Origin: Streptomyces melanogenes
GTDB lineage: Bacteria; Actinomycetota; Actinomycetes; Streptomycetales; Streptomycetaceae
Direction of reading: 5' to 3'
Length of the DNA stretch: 44,488 nucleotides
Assembly (NCBI RefSeq): GCF_014649795.1
Contig: NZ_BMTS01000041.1
Coordinates: 1 to 44,488 of the forward strand
Made by a program: the position numbers and the translations under genes. The notes beneath the pieces were generated by a model that was not told the DNA's origin, made no database searches, and saw nothing but the letters and a program-made list of their open reading frames with translations. Shown piece by piece: positions 38,533-44,488 of this stretch (positions are counted from its first letter, which is position 1; each line of letters begins with the position of its first letter).

Positions 38533-39006
38533 TCAGGCGCCTTCGAGCCGCCCCTCCAGCCGGTCGAGCGCCGCCCGGATCCCGTTCCCGTACGCGTCGT
38601 CGTCGAGCGCGTCCAGGGCGGTGTGCGCCCGGTCCAGATGGATGCGGGCGGCGTCCGGACGGTGCAGCTTCACATAGTCCGCCGCCAGGTTCAGATGCAG
38701 CGAGGGGTAGAAGGCCCGGACCGCCAGTGAGGCGTGGTGTGCGTCGAGGCGGTCCTGGCCGAGGCCGTCGGCGGCGGCCAACGCCCGCAGGTCCCAGGCG
38801 AGTTCGTCGCCCGCGTCGTCCTGCGCGTCCGCCATGTAGTGCGCCAGCGTGCAGCGGTGCAGCGGGTCTCCGTGCTCGCCGATCTCCGCCCAGATGACGC
38901 CGAAGCGGTTGCGCGCCTCCTCCCGGTCGCCGCCGTGCAGGAGCATCAGCGCCTGCCCGATCCGGGTCATGACGACGTCCTCCGACGCCTCCTGCTGCTC
39001 CGTCAC
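38533..39006 (-). CDS. Tetratricopeptide-like helical repeat protein
   Basis: 157 residues, all helical: QALMLLHGGDREEARNRFGV, CTLAHYMADAQDDAGDELAW, SLHLNLAADYVKLHRPDAAR, IHLDRAHTALDALDDDAYGN. The pattern of paired helices with small/large alternation is TPR-like. A common Streptomyces hypothetical; likely a protein-interaction module, partner unknown. GTG 39006 follows GGAGG by 7 nt and homologues start near this point; the frame continues far upstream but there codes against the flanking gene. Confidence 0.8.
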   Translation of the reverse strand: MTEQQEASEDVVMTRIGQALMLLHGGDREEARNRFGVIWAEIGEHGDPLHRCTLAHYMADAQDDAGDELAWDLRALAAADGLGQDRLDAHHASLAVRAFYPSLHLNLAADYVKLHRPDAARIHLDRAHTALDALDDDAYGNGIRAALDRLEGRLEGA

Positions 39007-39130
39007 TGCGGCCTCCGCGAGCCTGTCGTACGCATCCGGTCGCCTCGACGCTAGCCGCCCGCACCGACAATCGGGCTCAGGCTCCGGCGCGGCCCCCTGG
39101 CCTGTCGCCGCAGGTGCCGGGGGCCCGCCG

Positions 39131-39574
39131 CTACTTCCCGTACGTCCCCTCGCAGATGCGCGCCTCCGGGCTGTCCGGACGCCAGCCGCCCAGCGACCTG
39201 CCCAGGTCGCAGACGTCGTCCCCGATGAGCGGCGCGGGACTCGGCACATGAGGCACCTGCGGCACGGCCGGGTGCGGCGCGGGGCGCGGGCGCGCCGGCG
39301 CCGGACGGGCACGCGGATGCGGGTGTGGCGTGGGGGAACGGTGCGCGGCGGCCGGAGCGCGGGGCGCCGGGACGGGCGGCAGGGCCGCGTCCAGGGCCTC
39401 GCGGACGGGGGCCTGGACGATCTGGGGCCGGACGTTCCGGTCGGCCCGCTCGCTGGTCTGCGGCAAAGGCGCGGGCGGCCCCGGGGCGGGCCCGCGCGGG
39501 ACGGTGACACAGCCGGAAACGGCCAGGGCGGCCACCCCGACGAGGAGCCTCACTGCGGTTCGTGTTCGGTGCAC
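39131..39574 (-). CDS. Proline-rich small lipoprotein
   Basis: 147 residues. Signal peptide TAVRLLVGVAALAVSGC with lipobox VSGC, then a Pro/Ala/Arg/His-rich region (~25-120) and a compact end with two Cys (IGDDVCDLGRSLGGWRPDSP, EARICEGTYGK). The C-terminal segment may form a disulfide. No known domain recognised; the low-complexity stretch probably spans the cell wall. GTG 39574 is chosen because it directly precedes the signal peptide; the ribosome binding site is weak (GAGCGG). Confidence 0.68.
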   Translation of the reverse strand: MHRTRTAVRLLVGVAALAVSGCVTVPRGPAPGPPAPLPQTSERADRNVRPQIVQAPVREALDAALPPVPAPRAPAAAHRSPTPHPHPRARPAPARPRPAPHPAVPQVPHVPSPAPLIGDDVCDLGRSLGGWRPDSPEARICEGTYGK

Positions 39575-39661
39575 CCGCTCAACTCTGCTGGGTGCGGGGC
39601 CCGTTGTGCGCGCGTGCGGGCCCGGATTGGCCCGCACGAGTGACGGCCGAGGGTGACGGGG

Positions 39662-40183
39662 TCAGTCGCCGGTCGAGCCATCCACGCCCTCGCGGAGCAG
39701 GTCGGCGTGGCCGTTGTGGCGCGCGTACTCCTCGATCATGTGGGTGTAGATCCAGCGCAGGTTGAAGTGCTGCCCGCCGCGCGAGGTGCCGGTGCTCAGA
39801 TCGTCGAGGGCGTGTCCCTCGGCGTGCGCGCGGGCCTTGGCGATCTCACCGCGCCAGGTGGCGAGCGCCTCCTCGTAGGTGGCGTCGGGGCCGGGGTGGA
39901 AGTCGCCGTCCGGGTCCTCGTCGGTGAAGTAGAGCGGCGCGCCCTGCTCGCCGCCGAAGACATTGCCGAACCAGTGCTGTTCGACCTCGGCCATGTGCCG
40001 TACCAGGCCCATGAGGGTGAGGGAGGAGGGCGGCATGGAAGCCGTCCTGAGCTGGTCGTCGGTGAGGCCGGAACACTTCGCGGCCAGCGTCTCGCGGTGG
40101 TAGTCCAGCCAGCCCACGAGCATCGACAGCTCGTCGGCGTCGAGGGCGGGCTCCTGGCGTTCGGGCATCTCGGTCGTCGTCAT
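39662..40183 (-). CDS. DinB/DUF664 family protein (putative mycothiol-dependent transferase)
   Basis: 173 residues. Four-helix DinB fold with metal-binding histidines in YHRETLAAKCSGLTDDQLRT, LVRHMAEVEQHWFGNVFGG and THMIEEYARHNGHADLLREG. The DUF664 subgroup in actinobacteria is thought to include mycothiol-dependent S-transferases, comparable to bacillithiol transferases. ATG 40183 follows GAGG by 9 nt; ATG 40192 lies just upstream in frame. It is unrelated to DNA polymerase IV despite the family name. Divergent from the Gfo/Idh/MocA gene. Confidence 0.87.
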   Translation of the reverse strand: MTTTEMPERQEPALDADELSMLVGWLDYHRETLAAKCSGLTDDQLRTASMPPSSLTLMGLVRHMAEVEQHWFGNVFGGEQGAPLYFTDEDPDGDFHPGPDATYEEALATWRGEIAKARAHAEGHALDDLSTGTSRGGQHFNLRWIYTHMIEEYARHNGHADLLREGVDGSTGD

Positions 40184-40308
40184 GGCGGCCATCCTCACGG
40201 ATCGCCCCCGCCCCCGCCACGGGATATCGGGCGAGGTCCGGCCCGATCCCGGCCCACGTATGCTGACCAGGCAAGGAAGCAGGAAGCCGGACGGCGACAG
40301 GAGACTTC

Positions 40309-41214
40309 GTGAAGGTCGGCTGCATCGGACTCGGGGACATCGCGCAGAAGGCCTATCTGCCGGTCCTGACCACCCTGCCGGGGGTGGAGCTGCATCTGCA
40401 GACCCGCACCCCCGCCACCCTCGCGCGGGTCGCCGACACCCACCACGTGCCGCTCGCGCAGCGCCACACCGAGCTCGACGCGCTCCTCGCGCAGGGCCTC
40501 GACGCGGCCTTCGTGCACGCGCCGACCGCCGTGCACCCGACGATCGTGGCCCGGCTGCTCGAAGCGGGCGTGCCGACCTACGTCGACAAGCCGCTGGCGT
40601 ACGAACTCGCCGACTCCCAGCGGCTCGTGGAGCTCGCCGAGGAGCGCGGGGTGAGCCTGGCCGTCGGCTTCAACCGGCGGCTCGCGCCCGGCTACGCGCA
40701 GTGCGCCGAGCACCCGCGCGAGCTCATCCTGATGCAGAAGAACCGCGTCGGGCTGCCCGAGGACCCGCGCACGCTGGTCCTGGACGACTTCATCCACGTC
40801 GTGGACACCCTGCGCTTCCTGGCGCCGGGACCGATCGAGCACACGGTCGTACGGGCCCGGGTGCGCGAAGGCCTGATGGAGCACGTCGTCCTGCAGCTGT
40901 CCGGCGACGGCTTCACCGCCATCGGCACCATGAACCGGATGAACGGCTCCACCGAGGAGATCCTGGAGGTCTCCGGCCAGGACACCAAGCGGCAGGTCCT
41001 CAACCTGGCCGACGTCGTCGACCACAAGGGCCAGCCGACCGTGCGCCGGCGCGGCGACTGGGTGCCGGTGGCCCGCCAGCGCGGCATCGAGCAGTCCGTG
41101 CACTCCTTCCTCGACGCCGTCCGGGCCGGGAAGACGCTCAGTGCACGGGACGCTCTCGCGACTCATGAGCTGTGCGAGCGGGTGGTACGGGAGGCTCTGG
41201 AGCAGGCCTCCTGA
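40309..41214 (+). CDS. Gfo/Idh/MocA family oxidoreductase
   Basis: 301 residues. NAD(P)-binding Rossmann start MKVGCIGLGDIAQKAYLPVL, the family EKP-type motif as YVDKPLAYELADS, and a C-terminal alpha/beta domain (LDDFIHVVDTLRFLAPGPIE, SGDGFTAIGTMNRMNGSTEE). Family members oxidise or reduce sugars, inositols or related polyols; substrate unknown. GTG 40309 follows AGGAG. The 3' end overlaps that of lnt on the other strand by 77 bp, so the last ~25 residues (RDALATHELCERVVREALEQ) are antisense to the lnt C-terminus. Confidence 0.9.
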   Translation: MKVGCIGLGDIAQKAYLPVLTTLPGVELHLQTRTPATLARVADTHHVPLAQRHTELDALLAQGLDAAFVHAPTAVHPTIVARLLEAGVPTYVDKPLAYELADSQRLVELAEERGVSLAVGFNRRLAPGYAQCAEHPRELILMQKNRVGLPEDPRTLVLDDFIHVVDTLRFLAPGPIEHTVVRARVREGLMEHVVLQLSGDGFTAIGTMNRMNGSTEEILEVSGQDTKRQVLNLADVVDHKGQPTVRRRGDWVPVARQRGIEQSVHSFLDAVRAGKTLSARDALATHELCERVVREALEQAS

Positions 41215-42742
41215 GCGAGCGCCGCCCGGTGAAGGCGCAGTACGCGGCGAGGACCAGCAGCGCCGCGTACACCGCCCAGTCGCCGAACCGGACGTAGAGC
41301 GTGGTGCCGTCGGCGAGCGGCACGTCGTAGACCTCGGCCGTGCTGCGGCCGGTGCCGAGCCAGTGGCCGATCCGCTCGCCGTCCGGGCCGTACACCGCGC
41401 TGATCCCGGTGAGCGTGGCGTGCACGGCCGGGCGGCCCGTCTCGGCGGCGCGCAGCGCGGCGAGCGAGGCGTGCTGCGCGGGCGCCCAGCTGTGCTGGAA
41501 CGACGACGTCGACGACTGGGCGACGATCAACCGGGCGCCCTCGCGTACCAGATGGCGGCTCATGTCCGGGAACGCCGACTCGAAGCAGATCACCGGGCCG
41601 AACCGCAGCCCGTCCGGCAGCGTCATCACCACCGGCGCCGAGCCCCGGCGCCGGTCCTCGCCCGCGGCCTTGCCGACGGAGGTGGCCCAGCCGAGCAGCG
41701 AGCGGGCCGGGATGTACTCGCCGAACGGCACAAGGCGCATCTTGTCGTAGCGCTGGCCCGTCGGTCCGTCCGGCCCGACCAGGACCGAGCTCTTGAAGAT
41801 CCCCGGCCGGTCGGCGCGGCGGGCGTCCACGTTCACCAGGACGTCCGCGCCCACCGCCCGCGACAGCGCGGCGATCCTGGCCGCCAGATCCGGCCGGGCC
41901 GTCAGGTCGGAGCCGACGCTGCTCTCGCCCCACACCACCAGGTCCACGTCCCGCCCGGCCAGCGAACGGGTCAGGGCCTCGCTGCGGGCGAAGCGGGCGT
42001 CGCCGCCCTCGTACATGCCCGGCTGGACGACGGCGACCCGCACCCGGCCCGCCCGTTCGGGGCGCGGCGCCCACGCCCACACGGCCCCGGCGGCGACGGC
42101 CCCGGCGAGCACCGCGGCCAGCACGGGCGTCCGCGCCGGGCGGGAGACGAGCAGCACCGTCACCGCGACGTTGGCGGCCACCACGAACAGGCTCACCAGC
42201 CAGACCCCGCCGACCGAGGCGAGGCGCAGCGCCGGAACCACCTGCCACTGGCTGGAGCCCAGCAGGCCCCACGGGCCGCCCAACCCCTGCCAGGAGCGGA
42301 CCAGTTCGACCATCAGCCAGCCCGCGGGCAGCACCACGAGCGCGGCGCTCGCGCGCTGCGGCGAGGGCCTGCCCGCGCCGGGCCCGCCGAGCGTCGAGCG
42401 CACCAGGGCGCCCCACGGCGCCCACAGCAGCCCGAGGAGCGCGGCCAGGACGACGATGAAGACGGTCAGGCTCGGCATCAGCCAGTGGTGCACCGCGAGC
42501 ATGAAACCGGTGCCGCCCAGCCAGCCGTCGAGCGCGGCCCGCCGCCCGTCGCGGGCGGAGCGGATCAGCAGCAGCCACGGCACCAGGGCGACGTAGGCGA
42601 ACCACCACAGGGCGGGCGCCGGGAACGCCAGCGCCGGGAGCGCCCCGGCGAGCAGCGCCGCCGCGCCCCGCCACCACCGCGACACCATGAGGCGGTGGCG
42701 CAGCCCCGTGAGGGTGTGCCGCAGCCCGACCGGAACCCGCAT
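41138..42742 (-). CDS. lnt: Apolipoprotein N-acyltransferase
   Basis: 534 residues. Six to eight membrane helices (~20-210) followed by a nitrilase-fold domain facing outside (~225-480) with the catalytic triad: Glu in LVVWGESSVGSD, Lys in YDKMRLVPFGEYIP, Cys in PVICFESAFPDM, then a final helix. It transfers an acyl chain from phospholipid to the N-terminal Cys of lipoproteins. The window encodes several lipoproteins that would be substrates. ATG 42742 follows GAGGAGG. The hydrophilic C-terminal tail overlaps the 3' end of the convergent oxidoreductase gene. Confidence 0.92.
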   Translation of the reverse strand: MRVPVGLRHTLTGLRHRLMVSRWWRGAAALLAGALPALAFPAPALWWFAYVALVPWLLLIRSARDGRRAALDGWLGGTGFMLAVHHWLMPSLTVFIVVLAALLGLLWAPWGALVRSTLGGPGAGRPSPQRASAALVVLPAGWLMVELVRSWQGLGGPWGLLGSSQWQVVPALRLASVGGVWLVSLFVVAANVAVTVLLVSRPARTPVLAAVLAGAVAAGAVWAWAPRPERAGRVRVAVVQPGMYEGGDARFARSEALTRSLAGRDVDLVVWGESSVGSDLTARPDLAARIAALSRAVGADVLVNVDARRADRPGIFKSSVLVGPDGPTGQRYDKMRLVPFGEYIPARSLLGWATSVGKAAGEDRRRGSAPVVMTLPDGLRFGPVICFESAFPDMSRHLVREGARLIVAQSSTSSFQHSWAPAQHASLAALRAAETGRPAVHATLTGISAVYGPDGERIGHWLGTGRSTAEVYDVPLADGTTLYVRFGDWAVYAALLVLAAYCAFTGRRSLRRPAPEPPVPPARTAHESRERPVH

Positions 42743-42889
42743 GCCGCGCCTCCTCGCCCCGCCCGTGAGCAGTGGTTTCCGCCCGAGCGTGTCCCCAGTG
42801 TGCGCCCTCAGTGTGCGACAGCGGAGCGGCGGCGCCCAGATGGCCCGCGCGCCCGGCGAGTCCGCCCCGCCGCGCGCCCGTACGCTGGT

Positions 42890-43375
42890 TCAGTTCGCGC
42901 CGAGCGCCCCCGACACATGCCGCCACTTCTCCCGCACGGTCACCTCGCGCAGCCGCCAGCCCGCGTCGGTGCGCAGCAGCGAGAACGCGTACCGGCCGCC
43001 GGAGACGAAGTTGGGCTCCACCGGCCCGCCGTCGCCGTTGTCCTGCGCGCCGAACCGCATCGGGTTGAGGTAGTCGGCCCGCACCCGGGCCCGGTCGCCG
43101 GGATAGCCGCCCAGGTCCTGGAGGGTGAGCAGCCGGTTGACGATCAGGTGCTGGCGGACCGGGAAGAGCCGCATGGTCTCCGCGAGCCAGGCCGCGACCT
43201 CGGCCGCGGGCCCCTCCATCCCGCCCGCCGCGCGGTAGTCGGCGCGTCCGTCGGGGGTGAACAGTTCGCCGTACGCGGACCAGTCGGCGTCGTCGACGGC
43301 GGCCGCGTACCCGGTGACGATCTCATCGATGGCGAGCCGGTCCATCACGGTCGAGAGTTCCACACGCTGGGTCAT
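42890..43375 (-). CDS. SnoaL-like / NTF2-fold protein
   Basis: 161 residues with a single NTF2-like cone: DRLAIDEIVTGYAAAVDDAD, WSAYGELFTPDGRADYRAAG, FPVRQHLIVNRLLTLQDLGG, FVSGGRYAFSLLRTDAGWRL. The DDADW and RQHLIVN positions are where SnoaL_4-type enzymes carry pocket residues, so enzymatic or ligand-binding function is possible, but the substrate is unknown. ATG 43375 has GAGG only 2-3 nt upstream; ATG 43345 is an alternative. Nothing notable in the 147-bp gap to lnt. Confidence 0.82.
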   Translation of the reverse strand: MTQRVELSTVMDRLAIDEIVTGYAAAVDDADWSAYGELFTPDGRADYRAAGGMEGPAAEVAAWLAETMRLFPVRQHLIVNRLLTLQDLGGYPGDRARVRADYLNPMRFGAQDNGDGGPVEPNFVSGGRYAFSLLRTDAGWRLREVTVREKWRHVSGALGAN

Positions 43376-43475
43376 CGCCTCAGTGTCCGGCAGCGGACGC
43401 GAGGGGCCTAGGGCCTGTCGTCAAATTCCCGTCTGCCCGGGGCCTCGACGGCCGACAACGCGGACGGACCCGCTC

Positions 43476-43505
43476 TTGTGGGCGTCCGGGGGCACGTGCT
43501 ACCGC
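43476..43505 (+). promoter_or_regulatory. Possible leaderless promoter of the crotonase gene
   Basis: TTGTGG (43476-43481), 18 nt, TACCGC (43500-43505), 8 nt to the ATG at 43514. The -10 lacks its final T, so confidence is low. Confidence 0.3.
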
Positions 43506-43513
43506 TGGGCGCC

Positions 43514-44308
43514 ATGACCGCACCGAGCGAATCCGCCCCCGCTTTTGCCGCCGTCCGCAGCGAGCGCAGCGGCCCCGTCACGACCGTGGTGCTCTCCCGC
43601 CCCCACGCGCGCAACGCGGTGGACGGGCCGACCGCCCGCGCGCTCGCCGACGCCTTCCGCGCCTTCGAGGCCGACGACGAGGCGGCGGTCGCGGTGCTCT
43701 GGGGCGAGGGCGGCACCTTCTGCGCTGGCGCCGACCTCAAGGCGATCGGCACCGAGCACGGCAACGCGGTCACCGAGGACGGCGACGGCCCGATGGGCCC
43801 GACCCGGATGCGGCTGACCAAGCCGGTGATCGCGGCGGTCTCCGGCCACGCCGTGGCGGGCGGCCTGGAGCTCGCGCTCTGGTGCGACCTGCGGGTGGCT
43901 GAAGAGGACGCGGTCTTCGGCGTCTTCTGCCGCCGCTGGGGAGTCCCGCTGATCGACGGCGGTACGGTACGGCTGCCCCGGCTGATCGGCGCGGGCCGGG
44001 CGATGGACCTGGTCCTGACCGGCCGCCCGGTCGACGCGTCCGAGGCGCTGGCGATCGGCCTGGCCGACCGGGTGGTGCCGACTGGGACGGCCCGGGCGGC
44101 GGCGGAGAAGCTGGCGTCGGAGATCGCCGCGTTCCCCCAGCTGTGCCTGCGCGAGGACCGCCTCTCCCTCCTCGAACAGGAGGCCCTGCCCGAGCCGGAG
44201 GCCCTGCGCAACGAACTCGCGCACGGCGTGCGGTCGCTGGAGCGGGCGGGCGAGGGGGCGGCGCGGTTCGCGGGGGGTGCGGGGCGGCATGGGGCGTTCG
44301 GGGAGTGA
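43514..44308 (+). CDS. Enoyl-CoA hydratase/isomerase (crotonase) family protein
   Basis: 264 residues. Crotonase fold: the oxyanion-hole strands FCAGADLKAIG and VSGHAVAGGLELALWCDLRV with E119 at the first catalytic Glu position. The second catalytic Glu position reads FGVFCRRWGVP, with C139, so true hydratase activity is doubtful; isomerase or thioesterase-like roles remain possible. RLPRLIGAGRAMDLVLTGRP and the C-terminal Gly-rich tail are typical of an actinobacterial subgroup. No Shine-Dalgarno sequence is seen; ATG 43514 is preceded by a possible -10. Convergent with uppP across 21 bp. Confidence 0.88.
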   Translation: MTAPSESAPAFAAVRSERSGPVTTVVLSRPHARNAVDGPTARALADAFRAFEADDEAAVAVLWGEGGTFCAGADLKAIGTEHGNAVTEDGDGPMGPTRMRLTKPVIAAVSGHAVAGGLELALWCDLRVAEEDAVFGVFCRRWGVPLIDGGTVRLPRLIGAGRAMDLVLTGRPVDASEALAIGLADRVVPTGTARAAAEKLASEIAAFPQLCLREDRLSLLEQEALPEPEALRNELAHGVRSLERAGEGAARFAGGAGRHGAFGE

Positions 44309-44329
44309 GGCGCGCCGCCCGGGGCCTAG

Positions 44330-44488
44330 CTAGCCGCCGGTGACCTCGCCCGCGTGCGGGCTGAGCACATCGGCGCCGACCAGCGCGAAGAGCACGATGC
44401 CGAGCAGGATGCGGTAGACCACGAACGGCATGAAGCTCTTGCTGGAGATGAACTTCATGAACCACGCGATCACGACATAACCGACACC
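44330..44488 (-). CDS. uppP: Undecaprenyl-diphosphatase, C-terminal end only
   Basis: The final 52 codons of a minus-strand gene that continues past the window edge. The translation includes VIAWFMKFISSKSFMPFVVY and RILLGIVLFALVGADVLSP, which matches the last two membrane helices of UppP/BacA, the enzyme that dephosphorylates undecaprenyl diphosphate to recycle the cell-wall lipid carrier. Stop TAG at 44330-44332. The catalytic motifs are outside the window, so the call rests on the C-terminal helix pattern (FxxxxSFxPFVxYRIxLG). Confidence 0.8.
   Translation of the reverse strand, partial: GVGYVVIAWFMKFISSKSFMPFVVYRILLGIVLFALVGADVLSPHAGEVTGG

Noticed and set aside
39662..40183. DinB-family annotation read as a DNA polymerase
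   Set aside because: This is the four-helix DinB/DUF664 metalloprotein fold, unrelated to DNA polymerase IV, which is encoded at 8937-10403.
43410..43440. Segment GGGCCTGTCGTCAAATTCCC looked like a known repeat or IS end
   Set aside because: I could not identify a matching inverted end, transposase or target duplication, so I do not report a mobile element.

Overview
The window is a piece of a Streptomyces (or very close actinomycete) chromosome. G+C is about 70-73%, genes use GTG starts freely and end codons in G or C, and many promoters sit so close to the start codon that the transcript must be leaderless. The left edge is the last ~36 nt of a 5S rRNA gene with its terminator. No insertion sequence, prophage, CRISPR array or tRNA is visible; this is core chromosome with short accessory stretches.

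Region 1 (211-13987) is a conserved actinobacterial block. It encodes a CDP-alcohol phosphatidyltransferase, a sugar-1-phosphate nucleotidyltransferase with a degenerate phosphomannomutase tail, a DUF881 / small-basic-protein / DUF881 membrane trio, a GarA/OdhI FHA protein with an added zinc ribbon, the MerR-type division regulator FtsR, a bifunctional-nuclease-domain protein, a second MerR regulator, DNA polymerase IV, a PRC-barrel protein and glycine dehydrogenase GcvP behind a tandem glycine riboswitch. The order resembles M. tuberculosis Rv1822-Rv1832, but gcvH is absent from its place before garA. The block links envelope synthesis, division control, 2-oxoglutarate/glutamate flux and glycine catabolism.

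Region 2 (14099-22541) holds poorly characterised genes: a DUF5999 protein, a conserved hypothetical, a GCS2-family ligase behind a ~490-nt noncoding stretch, a solute-binding/VWA membrane protein, a CPBP-family membrane protein, a PhzF gene remnant, a PadR regulator, an SRPBCC protein, a 65-aa hypothetical and a stand-alone Clp N-terminal domain protein.

Region 3 (22573-30208) is a transporter/regulator cluster: three EamA exporters, a MocR-type regulator divergent from an FMN-binding oxidase-like protein, a LysR regulator divergent from the third EamA gene, another PNPOx-like protein and an isochorismatase-fold protein that lacks its catalytic residues. The second EamA gene has a short leader ORF encoding three consecutive prolines, followed by RNA that can sequester the ribosome binding site. 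This is the best candidate here for an undescribed control system.

Region 4 (30221-44488) holds a Rieske lipoprotein, an S9 peptidase, a translationally coupled HipA-like kinase/DUF3037 pair, two SDR reductases in an operon, an orphan peptide-binding lipoprotein, uracil-DNA glycosylase, a TPR-like protein, a small lipoprotein, a DinB/DUF664 protein, a Gfo/Idh/MocA oxidoreductase, apolipoprotein N-acyltransferase, a SnoaL-like protein, a crotonase and the 3' end of uppP. Both DNA repair genes of the window (dinB and ung) carry a PafBC/RecA-NDp type damage promoter.
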